Assembly (NCBI GenBank): GCA_003649445.1
Contig: QMRV01000017.1
Span: 1 to 42,593, forward strand
Length of the DNA: 42,593 nt
Source: Thermoprotei archaeon
GTDB lineage: Archaea; Thermoproteota; Thermoprotei; Thermofilales; B15-G2
Reading direction: 5' to 3'
In this document: one piece after another, positions 24,691-32,186 of the stretch
Layout: every line of letters starts with the position of its first letter
Numbering within the stretch: the first letter of the stretch is position 1
Made by a program: the position numbers and the translations under genes
The notes under the pieces: generated by a model
The model's database searches: none
What the model was told of the DNA's origin: nothing
Seen by the model: the letters and a program-made list of their open reading frames with translations, nothing else

Positions 24691-25632
24691 GTGAACCCTG
24701 TAGCTGTTGTAGTAGGTACAATGCATATGGACTTCGTTATCTATGTAGACCAGCTCCCTAAGCTTGGAGAAACTGTACTGGGACATAAGTTTGAAACTTT
24801 TCCGGGAGGAAAAGGTGCTAATCAGGCTGTAGCTTTAGCTAGACTAGGGGCAGAAGTCTACATGGTCAGCAGAGTAGGTGAAGACTTTGTAGGAAAAGAA
24901 CTCCTAGAAAACGCTAAAAGAAATAATGTGAAAACAGACTACGTAGTAGTAGATTCTGAAGAAAAAAGTGGAGTCGCCTTTATTATCGTAGACAAGGAAG
25001 GTGAAAACGTTATCGCCGTAGCTCCCGGCGTCGACAACAGAATATGTATTGAAGACTTGAATAGAGCCGAGCCAGCTTTCTCTAAAGCCTCAGTAGTACT
25101 AGCACAACTCGAAATACCTGTAGAAACAGCCTTAGAGGCAATGAAAAGAGGAAAAGAAAAAGGAGCTCTAACAATTCTCAATGTAGCTCCAGTCAAAAAA
25201 CTTCCACTAGATCAGCTGAAGTACGTAGACATACTAGTTCTAAATGCGAGAGAACTAGAAGCTTTAGTTAAAATAGCTACAGGCGAAACCTTAAACTACA
25301 TCGAAGCATCCAGAAGAATACTTGAGCAAGGAGTCTCTACTGTAATAGTAACTAGAGGAAAGGAAGGAGCCGAAATAATAACTAAAGAATACTCTAAGCT
25401 AATACCAACCTTTAAAGTAAAAGTAGTAGACACAGTTGGAGCAGGAGACGCTTTCTGCGGAGCACTAGCATACGCTCTCTCAAGGAAAGCTGAACTAGAA
25501 GATGCAGTACGCTTCGCAAATATGGTTGCAGCACTAAAAGTAACAAAGAAAGGAGCACAAACAGGTCTACCTTACTTAAGTGAAGTAAGAAAATTTGCCG
25601 AAGAACAAGGAGTAGCCTTTAAATTCATCTAA
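24691..25632 (+). CDS. PfkB-family sugar/nucleoside kinase (ribokinase-like)
   Basis: The 313-residue PfkB kinase has the ribokinase signature GGKGANQAVALARLGAEV (PfkB signature 1) and the catalytic DTVGAGDAFCGAL near residues 249-261, whose Asp is the base. The N-terminal GTMHMDFVIYVDQLP is the usual lid entry. It starts at GTG. The adjacent downstream gene is a nucleoside phosphorylase, so the substrate may be ribose, ribose 1-phosphate or a nucleoside. In Thermococcus a PfkB kinase phosphorylates ribose 1-phosphate in the archaeal pentose bisphosphate pathway; that role is a hypothesis here. Confidence 0.9.
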   Translation: MNPVAVVVGTMHMDFVIYVDQLPKLGETVLGHKFETFPGGKGANQAVALARLGAEVYMVSRVGEDFVGKELLENAKRNNVKTDYVVVDSEEKSGVAFIIVDKEGENVIAVAPGVDNRICIEDLNRAEPAFSKASVVLAQLEIPVETALEAMKRGKEKGALTILNVAPVKKLPLDQLKYVDILVLNARELEALVKIATGETLNYIEASRRILEQGVSTVIVTRGKEGAEIITKEYSKLIPTFKVKVVDTVGAGDAFCGALAYALSRKAELEDAVRFANMVAALKVTKKGAQTGLPYLSEVRKFAEEQGVAFKFI

Positions 25633-25791
25633 TTTTTGAAATAACTTATTTCTGTATTTTTACTTCCTAAGTTTTACTGCATAAAGACTTAGAGAAAATA
25701 CTGCATTAATGCAAAATGCTGTTTAAATTTTAGAGATTCTGATAATATATTTTTATAGCCTTCAGTAAAAATAATAGCAGGGTATCACGCT

Positions 25792-26550
25792 ATGATACTA
25801 CCAGGAGCTGGAGAGCCTATAATAGACCCAAGAACATGGATTAAGATGAGTAACTTCGAGGCTCCCTGCGATAGATGTCTTCTAGCTTTTATAAAAACTC
25901 CTCTTGATATAGGTAAAAAGATCTTTGAAGAAATCGAAGAAAGTATGCTGAAAATACCTACTTTAGGAAACATAAAGGGTAGGTACAAGGGAGTAGATGT
26001 CTGTGTCGCTATGCCATATTTCGGTGCTCCCGCCGCCGTAATGGCTTTAGAACTATTAATAGCTGCTGGTGTAAAGAAGTTTATTGTCTATGGTGGTGCT
26101 GGAGCTATTCATCCTTCAGTTAAGATATTCGATATTATTGTACCTACATGGGACATAAGAGAAGAAGGTACTAGCTACCACTATTTACCTTCAGACGTAA
26201 TTCCTAAACCACGTGAAAGAATTGTAAAGATTCTGAATGAGAAACTTAGCCATGTAGCTCAGAAACTAGGTGTTCAGCTACATACAGGTGGTATATGGAC
26301 TACCGATGCTATTTTCAGAGAGACTAAAGATAAAGTTACGAAGTATAGCTCAATGAATATTCTGGCAATAGACATGGAAAGCACAGCACTCATGTCTGTA
26401 GCAATGTTCCGAGGAGTAGACTTAGGTATAGCTCTAATAATTACAGATGAGCTGTATAGGGAGTCCTGGAAAATATTTAGCGGTAAGAGAAAAATGGCTA
26501 GAATAGAAGAAGTAGTGAAAACTCTTTTCGAAGTATTAGTAAGAATCTAG
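25792..26550 (+). CDS. Nucleoside phosphorylase (uridine/purine, PNP_UDP family)
   Basis: The 252-residue PNP/UDP-family enzyme cleaves nucleosides with phosphate to a free base and ribose 1-phosphate. It has the conserved central YGGAGAIHPSVKIFDIIVPT (sugar and phosphate site) and IWTTDAIFRET, plus the substrate-binding AIDMESTALMSVAMFRG with Met-Glu contacting the ribose, followed by LIITDEL. A promoter-like ATATATTTTTATAG lies about 40 nt upstream of the ATG, so it is probably transcribed separately from the kinase 160 nt before it. Base specificity cannot be read directly. Confidence 0.9.
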   Translation: MILPGAGEPIIDPRTWIKMSNFEAPCDRCLLAFIKTPLDIGKKIFEEIEESMLKIPTLGNIKGRYKGVDVCVAMPYFGAPAAVMALELLIAAGVKKFIVYGGAGAIHPSVKIFDIIVPTWDIREEGTSYHYLPSDVIPKPRERIVKILNEKLSHVAQKLGVQLHTGGIWTTDAIFRETKDKVTKYSSMNILAIDMESTALMSVAMFRGVDLGIALIITDELYRESWKIFSGKRKMARIEEVVKTLFEVLVRI

Positions 26551-26654
26551 TTGAGTAGTAGTATATTGGAATATTTCAATAAATTATAGTAACTGAAGAA
26601 AGCCTAAAGGCCTTATAAAAGATGTACTTCAAGCCGAAAACTGTAAGTTAGTAA

Positions 26655-26735
26655 GGAGGTGAGGTGTCCAACGCGCGGTGAGTCCCCCGACCGTTCATTC
26701 AGGCCCGGCGGGCCAGTCCCGGCGGCTCCCAGTAA
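26655..26735. ncRNA. GC-rich candidate structured ncRNA, strand unresolved
   Basis: About 80 nt of very high GC content stands out from AT-rich flanks, a hallmark of structured RNA in hyperthermophiles. It contains the stem GGCCC-GGC-GGGCC (26702-26714), a CGGT/ACCG pairing (26676-26679 with 26690-26693) and closing GGAG/CTCC. No codon-like frame spans it. Minus-strand transcription is favoured, because TATATA at 26754-26759 would place the start at 26730, exactly the edge of the GC-rich block (GGGAGCC). A plus-strand TATA (TTATAAAA, 26613-26620) would start near 26643. I cannot assign it to C/D, H/ACA, SRP or RNase P classes. The rest of the 335-bp gap (26551-26885) is AT-rich promoter sequence. 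Confidence 0.6.
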
Positions 26736-26858
26736 GATATTACACGTAGCACTTATATACTTAATCCTAAAGCAATTTAAAACTTTAATATAACTTTTAT
26801 AACAGTATATTTTAGCCTACTACTCGTAGTCTTCGTAAAAGCCAAAAATTAATATATG

Positions 26859-26872
26859 TATACATATGTATA
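26859..26872 (+). promoter_or_regulatory. Palindrome in vapBC promoter
   Basis: TATACATATGTATA is a perfect 14-bp palindrome centred about 20 nt before the ATG of the antitoxin gene, overlapping the TATA region. VapB-type antitoxins usually bind such palindromes to repress their own operon, so this is a good operator candidate. Confidence 0.5.
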
Positions 26873-26885
26873 TATTTTGATCTTC

Positions 26886-27134
26886 ATGGCTCGTACTATT
26901 ATGGTATCAGACGAAGTCTATGAAATGCTTAAGAAGCTGAAGCGGCCAGGAGAGAGCTTCAGTGATGTTATTAAAAAGCTTATTTCGAGAAAGGGAGGTC
27001 TTTTAGAGATAGCTGGCTCTAAGACTATTACAGAAGAGGGTATAGCAGCTCTTAAAGAATACAAGAGGAAAGTATTACTAGCCGACATAGAGAGACTTGA
27101 AAGAGTATTAGGTGGAAGTAGTGTATCTAGTTGA
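26886..27134 (+). CDS. vapB: VapB-type antitoxin (DUF217-like)
   Basis: The 82-residue antitoxin begins ARTIMVSDEVYEMLKKLKRP, the ribbon-helix-helix/AbrB-like N-terminus of archaeal VapB-type antitoxins, then GESFSDVIKKLIS. A charged C-terminal tail (KRKVLLADIERLERVLG) would wrap the toxin. The frame extends 10 codons upstream, but the ATG at 26886 gives the conserved start and follows the palindromic promoter. It overlaps the toxin gene by 23 nt, the typical arrangement for coupled antitoxin-toxin synthesis. Confidence 0.85.
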   Translation: MARTIMVSDEVYEMLKKLKRPGESFSDVIKKLISRKGGLLEIAGSKTITEEGIAALKEYKRKVLLADIERLERVLGGSSVSS

Positions 27135-27531
27135 CACAGACTATTTAATAAACCTCATTAGAGGAGATGCAGGAGCAGTGAAATTTGCTAGAAAGATAGA
27201 TTATGAGAAAATTTATGTAGCGATATCTGTTGTAACAGTTCACGAATATTTTGTTGGAGTGTATTTGTCTTACTGGAATGACAAAAATAAACTCAAGAAG
27301 ATGCTGGAAAAGGCGGAGAGTGAACTGGCTAGATTCGATATAATTCCATATACTGATAAAATTGCTAAAAAATCAGCTGAAATAACAGCCTATTTATATA
27401 AGAAAGGAGAACCCATAGGATTCGCGGATACAATAATTGCTGCGACGGCTATCACCAACAACTTGAAACTTGTAACTAGGAATATTAAACATTTTTCGAA
27501 AATACCTGAATTGGAAATAGTTACATACTAA
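27112..27531 (+). CDS. vapC: VapC-type PIN-domain ribonuclease toxin
   Basis: The 139-residue PIN domain shows the expected acidic residues for Mg2+-dependent RNA cleavage: Asp in YLVDTDYLINL (near residue 8), Glu in VVTVHEYFVG (about 44) and Asp in IGFADTIIAATA (about 104), with a final Asn/Arg-rich LVTRNIKHF. VapC toxins cut tRNA or rRNA and are neutralised by VapB. Translation can begin at the GTG at 27112 or the GTG at 27121; both overlap vapB. Confidence 0.9.
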   Translation: MEVVYLVDTDYLINLIRGDAGAVKFARKIDYEKIYVAISVVTVHEYFVGVYLSYWNDKNKLKKMLEKAESELARFDIIPYTDKIAKKSAEITAYLYKKGEPIGFADTIIAATAITNNLKLVTRNIKHFSKIPELEIVTY

Positions 27532-27621
27532 TTTTTAAAACGATTATCAATAATATAGACGCACTTATAATACATTAATATAATGTTTGACTATCACTGA
27601 GTTTGCGGATTTTGCTGGAAG

Positions 27622-27629
27622 ATATATAA
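27622..27629 (+). promoter_or_regulatory. TATA box of murQ-namZ operon
   Basis: ATATATAA is centred about 24 nt before the ATG at 27649, so the operon mRNA should be leaderless. This favours 27649 over the in-frame ATG at 27661. Confidence 0.5.
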
Positions 27630-27648
27630 GTTCTCTTATAGAGTACTT

Positions 27649-28620
27649 ATGCTGAGGTTTATGTCTGAAATTAAAGGCGATAAGAAGATTTTTGAAGAAC
27701 TATTGTCGCTTACTACAGAGCAGATAAATCCTAGGTCGGTGAATTTGAGCGAACTTCCAACGATAGAGATTCTCAAGATAATTAATGATGAGGATAAGAA
27801 GGTGGCTTACGCTGTTGAAAAAGAGCTACCTAATATTGCTAAAGCTGTAGACACTATTGTTGAGGCAATAAAAAAGGGCGGTAAGTGGTTTTATGTTGGT
27901 GCAGGAACAAGTGGTAGGCTAGGTGTAATCGACGTCGCTGAGCTGCTTCCTACATATGATGTAGGCCCAGAAATAGCTGAAGCTATTATAGCTGGTGGTC
28001 CCGGCGCAGTATTTAGGCCTATTGAGGGAGCTGAAGACGACGAAGACATGGCTGTTCGCGAGCTTAAAGCAAGGAGAATTACCGATAAAGACGTAGTAGT
28101 CGGCATTTCTGCTAGCGGACGAACACCTTTTGTGATTGCTGCGCTTAGATATGCTAGAGAAATTGGAGCTAAGACTGTAGCCATTACTTGTGTTAAAGGA
28201 AGCCCTATAACGAAGTACGCTGACATAGTCATTGCTCCTGATACAGGGCCCGAAGTAATAACTGGGTCTACTAGAATGAAAGCGGCTACAGCCCAGAAAA
28301 TGATATTGACTATGATGAGTACAGCTATAATGGTTAGACTTGGCCGAGTTAAAGGAAACCTTATGGTGTCTTTAGAGCCTAAGAGCAAGAAGCTTATTGA
28401 GAGAGCTAAGAGAATAATAATGATCGAGACTGGAGTATCTTATAATAGAGCATCTAAGCTTCTAGAGGAAGCTAAAGGTAATGTTACAGCTGCTATAGTT
28501 ATGGCTAAAGCAGGTGTTGACTACGCTACTGCAGTCAAGTTACTGGAGGCTACAGGCAATATTCCTACCAAAGCAATAGAGCTTGCAGAAAAACTGCGCA
28601 GGGAGAAGAAGCTTGAGTAG
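27649..28620 (+). CDS. murQ: N-acetylmuramic acid 6-phosphate etherase-like SIS protein (MurQ)
   Basis: MurQ splits the lactyl ether of MurNAc 6-phosphate to GlcNAc 6-phosphate and D-lactate. The match is full length (323 aa). It has LTTEQINPRS with PTIEILKIINDED at the N-terminus, the SIS sugar-phosphate site YVGAGTSGRLGVID, then GISASGRTP, TGSTRMKAATAQKMILTMMS and RLGRVKGNLMVSL, and a UBA-like C-terminus (ASKLLEEAKGNVTAAIVMAK). The two catalytic glutamates of bacterial MurQ, 31 residues apart, correspond to Glu98 (DVAEL) and Glu129 (EGAEDD). Bacterial ECPPTF is replaced by ELLPTY, a possible specificity change. The gene overlaps namZ by 8 nt. Archaea do not make MurNAc, so the substrate must be imported or a related lactyl sugar. 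Confidence 0.92.
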   Translation: MLRFMSEIKGDKKIFEELLSLTTEQINPRSVNLSELPTIEILKIINDEDKKVAYAVEKELPNIAKAVDTIVEAIKKGGKWFYVGAGTSGRLGVIDVAELLPTYDVGPEIAEAIIAGGPGAVFRPIEGAEDDEDMAVRELKARRITDKDVVVGISASGRTPFVIAALRYAREIGAKTVAITCVKGSPITKYADIVIAPDTGPEVITGSTRMKAATAQKMILTMMSTAIMVRLGRVKGNLMVSLEPKSKKLIERAKRIIMIETGVSYNRASKLLEEAKGNVTAAIVMAKAGVDYATAVKLLEATGNIPTKAIELAEKLRREKKLE

Positions 28621-29755
28621 AGTAAAACTGGGTTTAGATCACTTTATTGACGTAAAAGAGTACTTAAGAGACCTTAAAGTAGGGCTCATTGTAAACCATA
28701 CATCAGTTACCTCAGACTTCACTCACTTAATTGAAGTCACCAAGGAGTATGCAGAGAAAATAATAGTATTTTCTCCAGAGCACGGCTTAAGTGGAGCTCT
28801 CCCTCCAGGGGCTACTTACAGCAATTACTTTGATGAAGACTACGGCGTAGAAGTGTATAGTCTCTACGGAGAAAACAGAGAACTCCCCCTTGACCTAGTC
28901 TCCAGTATAGACTGTCTAATATACGATATTCAAGACATAGGCGTTAGATGCTATACTTACATATCAACACTTTACTACTGCGTAAAAGCCTCAGGCAAAG
29001 CAGATACACCACTCTATGTACTAGATAGACCTAATCCTCTTACAGGAGTTAAAGTAGAGGGACCTGTCTTACGCGAAGAATACGTATCCTTCGTGGGTAT
29101 AGCCGAAATACCCTTAAGATATGGGCTAACTCCAGGCGAGCTCGCCAAACTATTCAACAGAAAGTACACTCTCGGAGCAGAAATACACGTATATCTTCTT
29201 GAGAACTGGAAAAGAGACCAGTGGTTTTCTGAAGCAGGACTACCTTGGGTTCCTCCCTCACCGAATATACCTTCACCGGATACTGCTCTAGTGTACTGCG
29301 GTACAGTACTTATAGAAGGTACAAATCTCTCTGAAGGAAGAGGAACAACAAAGCCTTTCGAGTATATTGGTGCTCCATGGATTAAGCCTGTAGACTTAGC
29401 GAGAAAACTCAATAGTCTTAAATTGCCAGGAGTACTCTTCAGACCCTTAAGGTTCATTCCATTTACATCAAAGTACTCCGGTAAGTACTGTGGAGGAGTC
29501 CACATCTATGTTTATGATAAAGAGAAATTCAAGCCTATTGAAACCGCATTGCACTTAATTAAGGTAGTTAAGGAAAGCTACAAGGAGTTCGAGTGGAAGA
29601 AAAGCGAAGATAAATACTTCTTCGACTTGCTTATTGGAAATAGCTTTGTGAGAGAAATGATCGAAGAGGAGAAAGACATTGAAGAAATAGTGTCTAAATG
29701 GGAGTCTTCTCTAAAAGTATTTAAAGAGGAGGCTTCAAGCATTTTAATTTACTAG
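28613..29755 (+). CDS. namZ: NamZ-family exo-beta-N-acetylmuramidase (DUF1343)
   Basis: The DUF1343 family includes Bacillus NamZ (GH171), which removes terminal MurNAc from peptidoglycan fragments. Diagnostic strings run through the whole protein: SPEHGLSGALPPG, YDIQDIGVRCYTYISTL, VLDRPNPLTG, EIPLRYGLTPGELAKLF, PWVPPSPNIPSPDTAL, EGTNLSEGRGTTKPFE and LPGVLFRPLRFIPFTSKY. I chose the TTG at 28613, with GGGAGAAG just upstream; it overlaps the murQ stop and gives 380 residues. No signal peptide or membrane anchor is visible, so the enzyme is cytoplasmic, and substrates must enter the cell as small muropeptides or disaccharides. Together with MurQ it forms a plausible two-step MurNAc route. No kinase, permease or deacetylase is adjacent. 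Confidence 0.9.
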   Translation: MSRVKLGLDHFIDVKEYLRDLKVGLIVNHTSVTSDFTHLIEVTKEYAEKIIVFSPEHGLSGALPPGATYSNYFDEDYGVEVYSLYGENRELPLDLVSSIDCLIYDIQDIGVRCYTYISTLYYCVKASGKADTPLYVLDRPNPLTGVKVEGPVLREEYVSFVGIAEIPLRYGLTPGELAKLFNRKYTLGAEIHVYLLENWKRDQWFSEAGLPWVPPSPNIPSPDTALVYCGTVLIEGTNLSEGRGTTKPFEYIGAPWIKPVDLARKLNSLKLPGVLFRPLRFIPFTSKYSGKYCGGVHIYVYDKEKFKPIETALHLIKVVKESYKEFEWKKSEDKYFFDLLIGNSFVREMIEEEKDIEEIVSKWESSLKVFKEEASSILIY

Positions 29756-30535
29756 AAAACTCTTTAGAAACAGTATAAGTTTATTAAACTTAGAGTTATC
29801 TAACATAATTCCTTCTTTAGCATACCGGTAAGCTACCCAGAGAAGAGAGTCTATGTGTAGAGGAGGAATCTCTGTTTTATAAGCTACTTTACGCCAAAAA
29901 CCTTTAATGTCTTCTTCACTTACACCTAGACAACTAGATATTTTCTTTATCCTATTGTCTACTGGTATATCTATATCGAAGGGCAACGGTATTTTCTTAC
30001 TGTAAGCTATTCTTACACCGTAGTTAAACATTTTTACTGCAAAAACTACTGTTTTCGCTGAAATAGAAGTATTGAGATGCTTTGAAAGCTCTAATTGAAG
30101 CAGCTTAAAGTCTTCAACATATACTGAAATATTCTCGATGAAGCTGTTTATTAGCGGAACTACTCTCATTACTCTTCTACGCTTCTGTCTCAATAACCTG
30201 ACATTGCATCTAGACTTTTCGAGAAAATCTAGGAACATATTAACGATTATTTTTCCTTCTACTTCTATATTTTTAATAATATCGCGTTTTTTAGAAAAAT
30301 ATTCTGAGAACTCGCTCCAATATTTTTCTCCAGTGCAGTTTAGCTGGTAGCTACTAATAGCATTCAATACTATGAGAGACAAATATACAGGAGGGTTTTT
30401 TAATCGATAATATAGTTTTTCGAGGACTATATACTGTTCGTCGAAGTTTTCTTCTATAGCTAAAACTTCTTCTAGGCTAAATTCTTTAAGTATACTTATT
30501 AGAGACTCTTGCAGGAAGTAAGGTCTTTCAGTCAT
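29744..30535 (-). CDS. Archaeal 8-oxoguanine DNA glycosylase/lyase (AGOG)
   Basis: AGOG excises 8-oxoguanine from DNA and nicks the abasic site. The 263-residue protein carries the family core LNAISSYQLNCTGEKYWSEF (about 57-76) and the helix-hairpin-helix lysine region ISAKTVVFAVKMFNYG. By spacing (32 residues, as in the Pyrobaculum enzyme) the catalytic pair is Lys161 and Asp193 (in DIPVDNRI). It starts 8 nt after the radical SAM gene ends on the same strand, so the two form an operon. It overlaps the 3' end of the convergent namZ by 12 bp. Confidence 0.92.
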   Translation of the reverse strand: MTERPYFLQESLISILKEFSLEEVLAIEENFDEQYIVLEKLYYRLKNPPVYLSLIVLNAISSYQLNCTGEKYWSEFSEYFSKKRDIIKNIEVEGKIIVNMFLDFLEKSRCNVRLLRQKRRRVMRVVPLINSFIENISVYVEDFKLLQLELSKHLNTSISAKTVVFAVKMFNYGVRIAYSKKIPLPFDIDIPVDNRIKKISSCLGVSEEDIKGFWRKVAYKTEIPPLHIDSLLWVAYRYAKEGIMLDNSKFNKLILFLKSFLVN

Positions 30536-30543
30536 TTACTGCA

Positions 30544-31575
30544 CTAAATAACTGAGAGGTATTTTATAGCTTTCTTAAACCTATATGCCCCTAGAATTTT
30601 TCTTAAATCTTCTAGAGTAATTTTCTTTTCTTCCCTTAATTCAAGTATTCTTTTAGCTGATTTAGGACCTATACCGGGTACTTTTATCAGTTCCCAGTAC
30701 TCGGCACAATTGACGTCTACTGGAAAATCTTGTGGATTCCTTTTAGCATACTCTAGCTTAAGGTCATCTACACTGGGCAGCATTCCATTATCGTTTAAGA
30801 GGACTTCTAAGTCTCTGAAAGTGAAGCTGTAGTCTCTCATTAGAAAGAATGCTTGATAGAGTCTTCTCGCTCTACTTACAGGGCATGCTGGATGATTTTC
30901 TAGTGGAGTATTTTCTATAGGCTCAAATGGACTATAATATACTCTAGCTAACTTAAAGTCTTTTAAAAACCTGTACGTTATCTCTAATACTTTCGAATCA
31001 GTTTCACCAAGGCCCACTATCATTTGAGTAACTACACCTGATTTAAGAAAACCTTCCCGCTTAAGTCTTCTCCACGCCCTATAGCACTCTTCAAGTACTC
31101 TGAGAATATCGTTTCGATAGCTTCCTTTGTCTGGCGCAATGTCATAGAATATTGCTTTCTCAGGAGACTCTATATTTACTCCAATTCGGTCTGCGACTTT
31201 AGCTGCTTCCCACACTAGATAGCGTGGTGTTCCGGGCATAAGTCTCAGATGTATGAAGCCTCTGTAGCCCAGCTTCTTTAAAATAGTAGCCGTCTCTATT
31301 TCCTCTTCTACTACTTGTTCGGGGTCACTGTAGACTGCAGAAGAAATCATGGCTCCATCTATTACTCTTCTTCTCCACAGAGCATAAATAGTTTTAGCAA
31401 GTTTTTCTGGAGTATACTTCTCTCTCGTAACATTTCTTTCTCTCCTATAGAAGCAGTACTTACAGCTATTCTTGCAGTAGCTCGATAAAAGAGGCTTAAG
31501 TTCTCTTAGACATTTTCCCCTGCCCCATATTCTAGCTATGTGAACATCCGTTCTATCCCAAGTAGAGATCAGCAT
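30544..31575 (-). CDS. Radical SAM protein, putative DNA modification/repair, with C-terminal HhH
   Basis: The 343-residue radical SAM enzyme has the cluster motif C-x3-C-x2-C at Cys34, Cys38 and Cys41 (YCKNSCKYCFYR). The body contains SSAVYSDPEQVVEE, HLRLMPGTPRYLV and TQMIVGLGET, seen in the putative DNA modification/repair radical SAM family that in bacteria is encoded beside a uracil-DNA-glycosylase-like partner. The C-terminus has a helix-hairpin-helix DNA-binding element, LIKVPGIGPKSAKRILELRE. It is the first gene of an operon with AGOG. The chemistry is undefined; repair or modification of DNA bases is the working idea. Confidence 0.88.
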   Translation of the reverse strand: MLISTWDRTDVHIARIWGRGKCLRELKPLLSSYCKNSCKYCFYRRERNVTREKYTPEKLAKTIYALWRRRVIDGAMISSAVYSDPEQVVEEEIETATILKKLGYRGFIHLRLMPGTPRYLVWEAAKVADRIGVNIESPEKAIFYDIAPDKGSYRNDILRVLEECYRAWRRLKREGFLKSGVVTQMIVGLGETDSKVLEITYRFLKDFKLARVYYSPFEPIENTPLENHPACPVSRARRLYQAFFLMRDYSFTFRDLEVLLNDNGMLPSVDDLKLEYAKRNPQDFPVDVNCAEYWELIKVPGIGPKSAKRILELREEKKITLEDLRKILGAYRFKKAIKYLSVI

Positions 31576-31652
31576 TACTATTGTTTTAAATTCTACTTAA
31601 TTGAAATATATGTAGCTGTAATAGAGTGAAACTATTACCAAAGAATCAAAAG

Positions 31653-31865
31653 CTATTTTTCTGTTTTCCCGCTATCCCCTAGTAGCTCTTCTTCAGGCAT
31701 ATTAATTATTTTCTCTAGCTTTTCTTCTAAGTGCCTTAAGTAGAATAATGCTTCTTTAATATTCTGCCTAAATAAGTCTATGTTTCTTTCAGCGTAAGCT
31801 TTTTCAACAAAGTACACAACGTTCTTTGCAAGCATTATACAGTTAAACATCTCTCTCGTATTCAT
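31653..31865 (-). CDS. Small helical hypothetical protein (70 aa)
   Basis: I do not recognise this protein. It is almost wholly alpha-helical in appearance, with an N-terminal amphipathic stretch (FNCIMLAKNVVYFVEKAYAE) and a second helix, LRHLEEKLEKIINMPEEE, followed by a polar tail. No Cys pair, membrane segment or catalytic motif is visible. The size and two-helix plan recall small HEPN-like or coiled-coil adaptors, but this is weak. The ATG at 31865 follows a TTG. It lies upstream of the radical SAM/AGOG pair on the same strand and is separated from it by 77 nt. Confidence 0.55.
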   Translation of the reverse strand: MNTREMFNCIMLAKNVVYFVEKAYAERNIDLFRQNIKEALFYLRHLEEKLEKIINMPEEELLGDSGKTEK

Positions 31866-31868
31866 CAA

Positions 31869-32186
31869 AACTATTCATACTAAAATAAATAAGAACTTGA
31901 TTAAAGTTATCCGAAAATATTTGCCGGAGAATACTACAAGAATACATGCATATTTCTCTTACTGCTATTAAGTCAACTAAACCTACTTGCCTATAATTTT
32001 ATTAAAAAGTATTCTATTTAATTACATTTGATAATATTTAGCTATTTTAACTAGGTTTATTTATATATAAAGATATGTAAAAATATTAATGTGAATTCCC
32101 TTAAGCTAAGAAAAGTGGTAAAGTAATGCAGAGCTATAGTGGATAACGTTAAATTTTGCTCTCTCTTATATTTAGGCGGATAGCCT
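31869..32186. other. Intergenic region, no gene seen
   Basis: This very AT-rich divergent spacer contains several TATA-like stretches (for example around 32060-32075 and 32165-32172). No stable hairpin, guide RNA box pair or coding frame stands out. It likely holds the promoters of the two flanking genes. Confidence 0.5.

Noticed and set aside
27891..28388. Long minus-strand open frame inside murQ
   Set aside because: Shadow frame of a strongly conserved gene, rich in Ser, Thr and Ile with no family features.
29014..29505. Minus-strand open frame inside namZ
   Set aside because: Shadow of conserved NamZ codons; no independent promoter or motif.
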